This document shows positions 50,930 to 59,240 of a stretch of DNA of 64,000 nt, in pieces; position 1 is the stretch's first letter, and the number at the start of each line of letters is the position of its first letter. Source of the stretch: Candidatus Amarobacillus elongatus (GTDB lineage Bacteria > Chloroflexota > Dehalococcoidia > Tepidiformales > Tepidiformaceae); NCBI GenBank assembly GCA_016703545.1, contig JADJBX010000005.1, forward strand, positions 289,581 to 353,580, given 5' to 3'. The notes under the pieces were generated by a model. It ran no database searches. It was not told the origin of the DNA and saw nothing but the letters and a program-made list of their open reading frames with translations. The translations under genes and the position numbers were made by a program.

Positions 50930-51607
50930 ATGCCCAAGCAGGTGTCGAACGTCGCGACCGATGACTATCTGACGACCATTTACCGGTTGCACCACGACGA
51001 AGGGCTCGACGTGATCGCGGTCCGGCTGGCCGACCGCCTGGAGATAACGCCGCCCTCGGTGGCTGGCATGCTCAAGCGGCTGCAGCGCGACGGACTCGTC
51101 GATATCGATGGGAAGAAGCTGATCCACCTCACGCCCGAGGGCCTGGCGCGCGCGGAGGAGATGGTGCGCCGGCACCGCCTCGCCGAATGCCTGCTGACCG
51201 ACGTGCTCAAGCTGGAATGGTGGCGCGCCTACGAGGAAGCGCACCTGCTCGAGCACGGCATCAGCGATGTCACCGAGCCGCGGCTGTACGAGATGCTTGG
51301 GCGGCCGCAGAAGAGCCCGTTCGGGTACCCCATCCCCGGCCCGGGCGAAGCGCCGGTCCTTTCGATGACGACCCTCGCCGACCTGCGCGAGGGGGCGAAC
51401 GTGGTCGTCGACCGCGTGTTCGAAGAGGACGAGCAGCTGCTGCGGTTCTTCGACGACGAAGGGATCCGTCCAGGGGTGGGGGCCGTGCTGGAGTCGGTGG
51501 CGCCGTACCGTGGGACGATCACGGCACGCATCGGGGAGCGCACGGTGGTGATGGGGACGCAGGTCGCGGGCAGGATCTGGGTTCGCCCCCCCGATTCGTC
51601 GGGATAA
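50930..51607 (+). CDS. DtxR/MntR family metal-dependent regulator
   Basis: A 225-residue iron- or manganese-responsive repressor. The N-terminal winged helix shows DDYLTTIYRLHHDEGLDVIA, ADRLEITPPSVAGMLKRLQR, then the dimer/metal domain with RRHRLAECLLTDVL, EEAHLLEHGISD and the FGYPIPGPG loop. The C-terminal SH3-like FeoA domain (about residues 150-220) is also present. It is likely to regulate metal uptake or storage. CATTGT lies seven bases before the ATG; no Shine-Dalgarno is seen. Confidence 0.9.
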   Translation: MPKQVSNVATDDYLTTIYRLHHDEGLDVIAVRLADRLEITPPSVAGMLKRLQRDGLVDIDGKKLIHLTPEGLARAEEMVRRHRLAECLLTDVLKLEWWRAYEEAHLLEHGISDVTEPRLYEMLGRPQKSPFGYPIPGPGEAPVLSMTTLADLREGANVVVDRVFEEDEQLLRFFDDEGIRPGVGAVLESVAPYRGTITARIGERTVVMGTQVAGRIWVRPPDSSG

Positions 51608-51632
51608 ACCCGGCATTCAGACCCGGGGGTGC

Positions 51633-53190
51633 GTGCCGAAAACCAAGGGGATGAATGCACGACACTCTGCCGGCGGCGATTCGGAGCTGCATGTCCTCGT
51701 CGTCGAGGACGACCCGTCCCTGGGTCGGCTGGTGCAGCTCGTGCTCTCGCGCTACGCGGCCTCGGTGCAGGTGGAGCGCACGGGCGGAGCGGCAATCGAA
51801 GCGGCAAAAACACAACCTCTTCCACGCCGTCGCCTGCGACATCAGCCTGCCCGACATGTCTGGCCTCGACGTCATCGCCGCCCTTCGCGAGTCGATCCCC
51901 ACGATCGGCGTGGTCGCGATCACCGGGTTCGTGGACGTCGATGTGGCGGTCCGTTCGATGAAGGCGGGCGCGGATGACTTCCTTGGGAAGCCGTTCGATG
52001 CCGAAGTCCTGTGGCACCTGCTGAACAAGGCCGTGGATTCGCGCAAGCGCCGGCTGGATGCGGAGCAGGCGGAAGTCTACCGCCAGCTCGCGTACACCGA
52101 CGCCCTCACGGGCTGCCCGAACCGCCGGTTCATCGACGAATTCATCGACGATGCGGTCGATGCGGCGCGGCGGGAGAACAACCCGATGGCCGTCGCCTAC
52201 TTCGACATCGACAACTTCAAGCTGCTGAACGACTTCGTCGGCCACGACCAGGGCGATGTGGTCCTGCGCGGCGTGAGCTCGGCCATCGCGACGTATGTGA
52301 CGGAACCGAACGTCTACGGGCGGTTCGGCGGCGATGAGTTCGTGGCGGTGTTCCCGAGGAGCTCGGCCATCGAGGCGCGGCGTGTGGTCGAGCGGATCCG
52401 CGAGGCGGTGCAGCGCATCGAAGTGATGAACGGCTCCCAGATCGTGCTACCGACGCGCGTGAGTGTGGGGATTTCGACGTTCAAGGGCGTGGAGACGCCG
52501 CGCGACCTGATCGCGGCGGCGGAAGACCAGATGTACGTCGACAAGTCCGTCACACCGGCGCTGATTGGCACCGCGATCGAAGAGGCGACGCCGGACGCGA
52601 TCAAGATTTCGAACCTGAAAGCGCTGCGGAACCTGGTCAAGGCGATCGACCGGCGGGACAGCTACACCCGCTTCCACAGCGACCACGCGACGCACCTGGC
52701 GGCGACGCTGGGGCGGCTGCTGATGCTTCCCCCAGAGCAGATGACGGCGATCAGCATCGGCGGTCCCATCCACGACCTCGGCAAAATCGTGGTGCCGGAT
52801 GACGTGCTGCGGAAGCCGGGACCGCTCACGCTCGAGGAGCGCAAGACGATGGAGGAGCACCCGGTTATGGGCGCGGCCATCGCGGCGGCGGTCACGGACC
52901 TGGAGACGGTGGTGAACCTCGTGCGGCACCATCACGAACGCTTCGACGGCGCCGGGTACCCGGCGGGCCTATCGCACCTTGAGATCACCCTGCCGACGCG
53001 CATCTTCACGCTCTCGGACGCCTATAGTGCGATGACCACGGACCGGCCGTACCGCAAGGGGCTGAGCGTGGAACAGGCGGTGGACCAGATCATGCGCGGA
53101 CGCGGCACGCAGTTCGACCCGGACCTGGCGATCGAGTTCGTGAAGATGGTGGAGCGCGAATACGGCGCGCTGCGCGAGGAAGCGGCATGA
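51633..53190 (+). CDS. Response regulator with GGDEF and HD-GYP domains (frameshifted once)
   Basis: A c-di-GMP signalling protein of about 518 residues when joined. The receiver (about 10-130) has LHVLVVEDDPS and CDISLPDMSG with the phosphoacceptor Asp; GGDEF (about 155-310) keeps the RFGGDEF active site; HD-GYP (about 330-518) has HDLGKIVVPDDVLRKPG and RHHHERFDGAGYPAG. It thus carries both synthase and phosphodiesterase motifs. One A too many in AAAAA (51806-51810) breaks the receiver. Start GTG 51633 or ATG 51651. A small membrane gene follows with a 4-bp overlap. Confidence 0.87.
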
Positions 53191-53387
53191 GGGTGCGCGG
53201 CTACCGGCTGTTCGAACTGCTGGCATGGCCCGCGGTCGTGTGGTGCGCGCTCGAAGTGGCCATCCGCACGGGGACGGGCACGTGGGAGGGGCTGCCGGCG
53301 ACGCTGCTCCTCGGGGCGTGCGCCGCCGGGACGATTACAGCGGGGCGGATGCGGCAGGCCGCGATCGCGGTTTCGAACCGGGAGTAG
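53187..53387 (+). CDS. Small two-helix membrane protein
   Basis: A 66-residue product with two hydrophobic segments (YRLFELLAWPAVVWCALEVA and LPATLLLGACAAGTITAG). The ATG at 53187 overlaps the stop of the REC-GGDEF-HD-GYP gene (ATGA), so it is co-translated and may be functionally linked to c-di-GMP signalling. No family is assigned. Confidence 0.6.
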   Translation: MRVRGYRLFELLAWPAVVWCALEVAIRTGTGTWEGLPATLLLGACAAGTITAGRMRQAAIAVSNRE

Positions 53388-53447
53388 GGCGCGCGGCGCC
53401 GCCGGGGCGGCTACACTGCGTTGCATCCTTACCGGAGTACAGTCCCC

Positions 53448-53915
53448 ATGACCTCCATCGAAACAAGCCATGTGCCGACGCAGCTCGGGCACATCGCCCT
53501 GCGCGTGCGCGACGTCGAGAAGGCGGCGCACTTCTATTCGGACGTCCTCGGCCTGACGCTGCACCGCGGGGGGCAGCGGATCGCGTTCCTTGGTATCCGC
53601 GAGGACGCGTCGCATGAGATCGCGCTGATGCCACTGCCCGCGGACGCCCCGGGGCCAGACCCGTCGCGCGTGGGCATGTACCACATGGCGTGGGAGATGC
53701 CGTCGTTCGAGGCGCTGGAGGCACTGCACCGGCGGCTGATCGAGAAGGGCGTGCGCATCGCCGGGTACAGCGAGTCGAACAGCTCGGCGAACGTGATGTT
53801 CTTCGACCCCGAGGGGAACGAGCTGGAGGCGCTGTGGGAGCCGCCCGCGGACGAGGTGGCGCGCATCCGGGCGAGCGGGGCGCCGTGGCCGCGGCTGGAG
53901 CAGGTGGCGCTCTAG
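53448..53915 (+). CDS. VOC family protein (glyoxalase/extradiol dioxygenase-like)
   Basis: A 155-residue protein with two paired beta-alpha-beta modules. The likely metal ligands of the family are visible: LGHIALRVRDV (His), MYHMAWEM (His) and FFDPEGNELEALWE (Glu). HFYSDVLGLTLHRGGQRIAF is typical. The activity could be dioxygenase, glyoxalase or metal-dependent isomerase. TACAGT (53439-53444) and an upstream GGAG lie close to the ATG. It is probably transcribed alone. Confidence 0.9.
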   Translation: MTSIETSHVPTQLGHIALRVRDVEKAAHFYSDVLGLTLHRGGQRIAFLGIREDASHEIALMPLPADAPGPDPSRVGMYHMAWEMPSFEALEALHRRLIEKGVRIAGYSESNSSANVMFFDPEGNELEALWEPPADEVARIRASGAPWPRLEQVAL

Positions 53916-54001
53916 GCGGATCTGCAACGCGGAGAACGCTCGCGAGGTTTGGAACGCGCGCGTAGGATGCGCCGCGCAACAAACCGAAAAGGAGCCCGCC
54001 A

Positions 54002-54796
54002 ATGGCCTGGATCGACGTGGGCGGTAACGACATCTACTACGTGGAGGAGGGCGCGGGACAGCCGATCGTCTTCCTCCACGGCATGAGTTCCTGTGGCGAG
54101 GCGTGGTGGCAGCAGTTCGCGCACTTCCGCGACCGCTTCCGTTGCATCGCCTACGACAGCGTGAACCACGGCCACTCGTCGAATTCGCCGCGTGATGCGG
54201 ACGAGCCCGACCGGGCGGACGAGCTGGAGGGGTTCCTCGCGGCGATGGGCATTACGCGGCCGATCCTCGCGGGGAATTCGATGGGCGGGAACACGCTCAC
54301 ACGCTGGGCGGCACGCCACCCGGGCGATGCACTGGCGCTGATTCCCTCGGGCGCGGGCGTCGCGCTTGATGGCGCGCCGTTGCCATCGCCGCGGCCGCTC
54401 GACCCCGAGACGCTCTTCCTGCCCATCGGCGATTCCCTGACCGAGGGATTCAAGGCGGCGCAGCCCCGCATGTACGAACGGTACCTGCGCATCCGGTCGA
54501 CGGCGACGCGCATCGAGGCGCTGCGGCACCCGCGACGGCCTTCGCAGCGGACGGTGGCGGAACGCGGCACGATGGGCGAAGGGGTGAAGGCGATCCGGTC
54601 GCCGATGTGCATCATCGTGGGGGCGCTGGACGCGGCGGTGCCGCGCTGCGAGACGCTGCATGAGCTGGTGCCACACTCGCAGTACCACGCGATCGCGGGG
54701 GCGCCGCACAACGTGTACTACGAGGCGGCGGAGCCGTACAACGCCATCGTCGATGCCTTCCTGGCGACGGTGCTGGAGCCGGTGGGCGCGCGGTAA
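54002..54796 (+). CDS. Alpha/beta hydrolase
   Basis: A 264-residue hydrolase with the catalytic Ser in LAGNSMGGNTL, the oxyanion-hole region IVFLHGMSSCGEAWW, an Asp candidate in VGALDAAVP and the catalytic His in GAPHNVYYEA. It could hydrolyse esters or related bonds; the cap region (about 150-200) is short. ATG 54002 has AAGGAG upstream. A strong hairpin (54828-54857) follows its stop. Confidence 0.9.
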   Translation: MAWIDVGGNDIYYVEEGAGQPIVFLHGMSSCGEAWWQQFAHFRDRFRCIAYDSVNHGHSSNSPRDADEPDRADELEGFLAAMGITRPILAGNSMGGNTLTRWAARHPGDALALIPSGAGVALDGAPLPSPRPLDPETLFLPIGDSLTEGFKAAQPRMYERYLRIRSTATRIEALRHPRRPSQRTVAERGTMGEGVKAIRSPMCIIVGALDAAVPRCETLHELVPHSQYHAIAGAPHNVYYEAAEPYNAIVDAFLATVLEPVGAR

Positions 54797-54827
54797 CGCC
54801 GCGAAGGCCCGCGTTTTCGAAGCCCAA

Positions 54828-54857
54828 GGCCCGTGCCCACTCAGTGGCGCACGGGCC
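54828..54857 (+). terminator. Long hairpin after alpha/beta hydrolase gene
   Basis: Outer stem GGCCCGTG/CACGGGCC (54828-54835 and 54850-54857) with an inner CCACT/AGTGG stem. No U-run follows. It is probably a terminator or a structured leader of the APC permease gene, which starts at 54869. Confidence 0.6.
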
Positions 54858-54868
54858 ATGCTGGGAGC

Positions 54869-56209
54869 ATGACCACGACAACCGCGAGCCTCGGGACGAA
54901 AGAGGCGGCTCTCGTTCGCAGCCTGGGCCTGCCGGAACTGACGCTGGCGGGGCTCGGGATCATCCTTGGCGCCGGCGTCTACGCCCTCATCGGCGCGGCC
55001 GCGAACGAGGCGGGCCCGCACATCTGGGCGAGCTTCCTGCTGGCCGCGCTCGTGACGGCGCTCACGGGGTTGAGCTACGCGGAGCTCGCCGCGGCTTACC
55101 CGCACGCGGGGGCGGGCTTCGAATACGCGCGCCGGGCGTTCGGCATCCACGTCGCCTTCGTGATTGGGTGGCTCACGGTCTCCGCCGAAATCGTGGCGGG
55201 CGCGGCCGTCGCGCTTGGCTTCGGCGGCTACCTGGAGGCGCTGACCTCGGTCGACAAGGCCGCGGGGGCGTGGATCGTGCTGATCGGCGGGATCGGCGTC
55301 GCCGCGACGGGCGCGCTGGGGTCGGTGCGGGTGGCGGGGCTGCTGACGGTCATCGAAGCGGGCGGCCTGCTGCTGGTTTCGGCGATTGGCTTCTCGGACT
55401 TCGATGCCGGGCATCTGCGGGAGACGATGGAACCGCTGCCAGTGTTGCAGGGAGCGGCGCTGATCTTCTTCGCGTACATCGGGTTCGAGGACCTGGCGAC
55501 GCTTTCGGAGGAGGCGCGCGACCCCGAACGCAACGTTCCCCGCGCGATTCTGATTTCCGTGGCGATGGCCACGGCGCTGTACGTGATGGTCGCGGTCGCG
55601 GCGGTGGGGGCGGTCGGGGCGGAGGCGCTCGGGAGTTCGTCGGCGCCGCTGGCGCTGGTCGCAGAATCGGCCCTGGGCGAGAAGACGGCGGACACGCTCA
55701 GCGTGATCGCGCTCTGCGCGACGGCGAACACCGCCCTGCTACTGCTCATCGCCGCCGGGCGCCACCTGTACGGAATGGCATCGGCGGGGGCGCTGCCGGC
55801 GGCACTGGGGGCGGTGAGCGGGCGGGGACGCGTGCCGCTGCGGGGGCTCGTGCTGGCGGGCCTGACGGCCGCGACGGTGACACTGCTCGGCAGCATCGGG
55901 ACGCTCGCGGACGTAACGAACTTCGGGCTGTACGTGGTCTTCTGCGCCGTCAACGGCGCCGTCATCTGGCGGCGGCGGCGCGGGGAGGCGACCGCGGGAT
56001 TCCGCGTGCCGGGCACGGTGCGGCTGCCGCGCCTGGGAGCTGTCCCGGTGCTGCCGATCGTGGGGATCGCCGTGAACCTGCTCTTCCTGGGAGCACTGGA
56101 ACCGCGCGCGATCGTTTCGGGGCTGGGGTTGCTGCTGCTCGGCGCGGCCGTGGCGGCGGTGTTTCGCAGCCGCCTTTCGCGCGCGACGAGCGGCGAAGGC
56201 GGCCCCTGA
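54869..56209 (+). CDS. APC family amino-acid/amine permease
   Basis: A 446-residue, 12-helix APC transporter: GLGIILGAGVYALIGAAANE in helix 1 (the substrate-binding G-x-G region), LSYAELAAAYPHAGAGFEY, and FFAYIGFEDLATLSEEARDP in helix 6. It likely imports an amino acid or amine by cotransport or exchange. The frame is open from 54833, but the alignment starts at ATG 54869, six bases after CATGCT. No Shine-Dalgarno is seen. Confidence 0.92.
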   Translation: MTTTTASLGTKEAALVRSLGLPELTLAGLGIILGAGVYALIGAAANEAGPHIWASFLLAALVTALTGLSYAELAAAYPHAGAGFEYARRAFGIHVAFVIGWLTVSAEIVAGAAVALGFGGYLEALTSVDKAAGAWIVLIGGIGVAATGALGSVRVAGLLTVIEAGGLLLVSAIGFSDFDAGHLRETMEPLPVLQGAALIFFAYIGFEDLATLSEEARDPERNVPRAILISVAMATALYVMVAVAAVGAVGAEALGSSSAPLALVAESALGEKTADTLSVIALCATANTALLLLIAAGRHLYGMASAGALPAALGAVSGRGRVPLRGLVLAGLTAATVTLLGSIGTLADVTNFGLYVVFCAVNGAVIWRRRRGEATAGFRVPGTVRLPRLGAVPVLPIVGIAVNLLFLGALEPRAIVSGLGLLLLGAAVAAVFRSRLSRATSGEGGP

Positions 56210-56215
56210 CCTTCG

Positions 56216-57658
56216 CTACTCGCCCTGGAGGCCCTGCCATTCGAGCAGGCGCGCCATGGCGTTCCCGGCGCGCACGATGCTCGGGAAGGTGGCGATGCCC
56301 TGCTGCGCGCACAGCTCCTGGAAGTAGGCGCCCTGTTCGAAGCCGTCATCGGTGGTGGCCGGGCGGATGGCGACGACGATCGGCTTGCCGAATTCGCGCT
56401 GGAGGTTGCCGAGGGTCTCGGCCTGGCGCGGGAGGCGGTGGCGGGGATCGCCGCCGCGAGAGCTGCCGCCACCGCCGCCGAAGCTGGTGTGGTGCAGGAT
56501 CACGTCGACGTTGGACGCGCCCATGATCGGGCGGAAGGTGCCTTCGAAGCTGTTTTCGTCCCAAAGCGAGGTGGTGTCGATGGGGTTGCGGATGCTGGTG
56601 CCGGCTTCGTGGGTGACCTTCGCGAGCGCTTCCTGCGTCTCGGGGAGAATGGGCGGAAGGGCGAGGCCGGCGGCATCGAGGTCATCGGCGGCGAGCACGC
56701 TGGCGCCACCGCCGCCACCCACGACGACGACGTTGGGACCGCTCAGGCGCTTGATGTAGCGGAAGGCCACGGCAACGTCGACGAGCTCTTCGAGGCTCTC
56801 CACGCGGAGGACGCCGGCCTGCTTGCAGAGACCATCGAACACACGGATGGCGCCCGCGAGCGAAGCGGTGTGCGAGCTGGCGGCGCGGGAACCGGACTCG
56901 GTGCGGCCGCTCTTGAGGATGGCGACGGGCTTCGTCTTGCCGGCGCGGCGAATGGCGCGCGCGAGGCGGGGGCCATCCTGGATGCCTTCGAGGTAGGCCA
57001 CGATGATCTCGGTCTGCGGGTCATCGGTGAGGTAATCGAGGAAGTCGGCGGCCTTGAGGTCGGCGCCGTTGCCGAAGCTGATGACCTTCGAGCAGCGGAT
57101 GCCACGCGGGGCGGAGTAGCGGACGAATTCGCCCGCGTTCATACCGCTCTGGGAGACCATGCCCACGGGGCCGGATTCGGGGCTCTGGCCCTGCATCATC
57201 GCGAGGCGCGCGTCGGGGACGTAGAGGCCCATGCAGTTCGGGCCGATGAGCCGGATGCCAACTTCGCGCGCGCGGGCGACGACGGCCTGCTCCATCTTCG
57301 CGCGTTCGGCGTCGCCGGTTTCGGTGAAGCCCGCGGTGAAGAGGTGCAGCACGCGCACGCCCTTCACGATGCAGTCCTCGAGGAGGCCGGGGACGGCGCG
57401 CGCGGGGACGGAGGAGATGACGTAGTCGACGGAATCGGGGATGTCGGTGAGGCGGGGGTAGCACTTGAGGCCGCGGATCGCGGGCGCCGTTGGGTGAATA
57501 AGGTAGATGGGGCCACGGAACCCGATTTCGAGCAGGGAAGCGACGAAGCCGCCGCCGCCGAAGCCCGGCCCTTCCTTCGCCGAGACGCCGGCAATGGCGA
57601 TGGAGCGAGGGTGGAAGACGAAATCGAGAGCCGGAACGGCGGGCGCGGGAGCGGACAC
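56216..57658 (-). CDS. Acyl-CoA synthetase (NDP-forming)-like CoA-binding protein
   Basis: A 480-residue protein with the layout of the alpha subunit of ADP-forming acetyl-CoA synthetase: a CoA-binding Rossmann domain (PRSIAIAGVSAKEGPGFGGGG, IRLIGPNCMGLYVPD) and two succinyl-CoA ligase-like domains with MVSQSGMNAGEFVRY, SSHTASLAGAIRVFDGLCKQ and an ATHxG-like loop. The phosphohistidine is expected in the SSHTAS segment. No ATP-grasp subunit gene is adjacent. It makes or uses acyl-CoA. Start GTG 57658 with GGAG upstream. Confidence 0.82.
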   Translation of the reverse strand: MSAPAPAVPALDFVFHPRSIAIAGVSAKEGPGFGGGGFVASLLEIGFRGPIYLIHPTAPAIRGLKCYPRLTDIPDSVDYVISSVPARAVPGLLEDCIVKGVRVLHLFTAGFTETGDAERAKMEQAVVARAREVGIRLIGPNCMGLYVPDARLAMMQGQSPESGPVGMVSQSGMNAGEFVRYSAPRGIRCSKVISFGNGADLKAADFLDYLTDDPQTEIIVAYLEGIQDGPRLARAIRRAGKTKPVAILKSGRTESGSRAASSHTASLAGAIRVFDGLCKQAGVLRVESLEELVDVAVAFRYIKRLSGPNVVVVGGGGGASVLAADDLDAAGLALPPILPETQEALAKVTHEAGTSIRNPIDTTSLWDENSFEGTFRPIMGASNVDVILHHTSFGGGGGSSRGGDPRHRLPRQAETLGNLQREFGKPIVVAIRPATTDDGFEQGAYFQELCAQQGIATFPSIVRAGNAMARLLEWQGLQGE

Positions 57659-57810
57659 GGTTGTTCTCCGTGGGAGGTTGAATTCGGGGCCCGGGGGCCG
57701 GTTCATGCTAGCAGAGGCCGCCCCTGTGGGAGAGCGCGCCGCACGCGGCCGGGCGCGAGGGTTGCCGGGCGTGATTGGAGGTACGGCAACGGCGGGCCTA
57801 GAGTGAGGTC

Positions 57811-58299
57811 ATGCGGATTCTTGGCATCGACCCGGGGCTGAACGTGACCGGATGGGGCGTGATCGAGGTCGAAGGCGACCGGTGCGCGCACGTCCACCAT
57901 GGGATGGTGCGCACGAAGGCGTCGGACCCGCTGGCGCTGCGGCTTTCGGCGCTGCGCGACGGCGTGCGCGCGATCGCGGGCGAGTGGGCGGCCGAGGCGG
58001 GCGCGATCGAGTCGTCGTTTGTTGGGAACAACGCGCGCAGCGCGCTGCTCCTGGGGCACGCGCGGGCCGCGGCGATGCTGGGAATGGCCGACGGCGGCTG
58101 CGGCGTCCACGAATACGCGCCGACGCTCGTGAAGCAGACGGTCGCGGGCTACGGCCGGGGGGAGAAGTCGCAGGTGGCGGAGATGGTGCGGATCCAGCTG
58201 GGGCTGGCCACGGTCCCATCGCCGGCCGACGCCGCGGACGCGCTTGCGGTGGCCATCACGCACTGGGCGCACGCGCGCCTCGGCGCGCGCCTGGGGTAG
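57811..58299 (+). CDS. ruvC: Crossover junction endodeoxyribonuclease RuvC
   Basis: The Holliday junction resolvase, 162 residues. The catalytic acids are in GIDPGLNVTGWG (Asp7), AIESSFVGNNARSALLLGHA (Glu) and DAADALAVAITH (Asp-Asp), with GRGEKSQVAEMV typical of the family. It resolves recombination intermediates made by RuvAB, which are not encoded here. TAGAGT (57799-57804) lies six bases before the ATG, so the mRNA looks leaderless. Its 3' end overlaps the antisense transposase frame. Confidence 0.95.
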   Translation: MRILGIDPGLNVTGWGVIEVEGDRCAHVHHGMVRTKASDPLALRLSALRDGVRAIAGEWAAEAGAIESSFVGNNARSALLLGHARAAAMLGMADGGCGVHEYAPTLVKQTVAGYGRGEKSQVAEMVRIQLGLATVPSPADAADALAVAITHWAHARLGARLG

Positions 58300-58919
58300 G
58301 GCTCCCCAAACGGCGTCGGGCGCGCGCCAGCACTCGCCCGAAACCGAGCCGCGAACGGTAGTGAGCGTCCCTGCTCCACTGCCGATCCCGCCCGCACCTC
58401 GCCAACCCCGGACCGAGCCTCATCGAGCATCTCCCCCTGCCCCTCGATTACGTAGACGCACGCCGCGGCCAGCGCCTCTTCATCCCACAGGTACCGGGTG
58501 CTGCCATGCCTGGTCCAGAGCCCGTCCTGATTCGAAAGCCCGGCTTCGCGGGCTACCCGCGTGCCGTTCGCCTTGAACGTGGCAACGACTCGCTCCGGGG
58601 CGACCGGCGCCGTGACCACGGCGTGTACGCGGTTCGTGCGGACGTGAAGGGCGTGGAGCAACCAGCCTCGCGTCGCGCACGTTTCCCGGATTGCGCCGTC
58701 GATTGCGTGACGCAGTTCGGCGTCCAGGCGAATGGGCCGGCTCTGCGACAGGCGCCGCGCCTCAAATCGGGTGCGTCGTTCGTCCGGTGCGAGACGAAGC
58801 GAATTGGGTGCGTTCCAGCGGCGGTCGACGGAACCCCGTGGATCGCCGTGCAGCCACGAGCCATAGATGGTCCACGTGAGGAAGTAGGCGAGCGGCGGGC
58901 TGGATTCAGGCTCGCTCAT
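58149..58919 (-). CDS. REP-associated tyrosine transposase (RAYT)-like
   Basis: This 256-codon frame encodes a Y1-type transposase. AYFLTWTIYGSWLHGDPRGS and TRYLWDEEALAAACVYVIEG match RAYTs, with a candidate catalytic Tyr in the second. The HUH motif is altered: TNRVHAVV has Arg where the first His is expected, so it may be inactive. The gene lies between inverted copies of its own REP sequence (58339-58390 and 58963-59210). The C-terminal quarter reads through the REP and into ruvC on the opposite strand, so the true C terminus is uncertain. Confidence 0.78.
   Translation of the reverse strand: MSEPESSPPLAYFLTWTIYGSWLHGDPRGSVDRRWNAPNSLRLAPDERRTRFEARRLSQSRPIRLDAELRHAIDGAIRETCATRGWLLHALHVRTNRVHAVVTAPVAPERVVATFKANGTRVAREAGLSNQDGLWTRHGSTRYLWDEEALAAACVYVIEGQGEMLDEARSGVGEVRAGSAVEQGRSLPFAARFRASAGARPTPFGEPYPRRAPRRACAQCVMATASASAASAGDGTVASPSWIRTISATCDFSPRP
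58339..58390 (-). repeat. REP element, inverted copy downstream of RAYT
   Basis: A single REP copy in the orientation opposite to those at 58963-59210. It carries GTAG (58358-58361), followed by a hairpin (TGAGC-GTCCCT-GCTCCA, 58362-58378), the usual foot-plus-palindrome structure recognised by RAYTs. Confidence 0.75.
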
Positions 58920-58962
58920 GCGAACGGAAGATAGAGCGACGCCGGGTCGGCCGCGAGGCGCG

Positions 58963-59210
58963 CGAGCGGGATCGGGGGTGGAGCAGGGACGCTCACTACC
59001 GTTCGCGGCTCGATTTCGTGCTGACACGCGAGCGGGATCGGGGATGGAGCAGGGACGCTCACTACCGTTCGCGGCTCGGTTTCGTGACTGGCGCGCGGGC
59101 GGGATCGGGCGTGGAGCAGGGACGCTCACTACCGTTCGCGGCTCGGTTTCGTGGCTGGCTCGCGGGCGGATCGGGCGTGGAGCAGGGGCCTCCCCCCCGT
59201 TCGCAGCTGG
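58963..59210 (+). repeat. REP tandem array upstream of RAYT
   Basis: Three close copies plus one decayed copy of a 66-67-bp unit, starting at about 58963, 59029, 59096 and 59163. Each full copy contains CGGGATCGGGxxTGGAGCA, then GGACGCTCACTACCGTTCGC and GGCTCG. The complement carries the GTAG foot and GAGC/GCTC hairpin. The fourth copy has lost the central block. Confidence 0.88.
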
Positions 59211-59240
59211 CGCGGGGCGGTGGTGGCGGGGCCCCGGTTC

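Noticed and set aside
58963..59210. Possible CRISPR array
   Set aside because: The whole 66-67-bp unit repeats without unique spacers, and it lies next to a RAYT with an inverted copy on the other side. It is a REP array; no cas gene is near.
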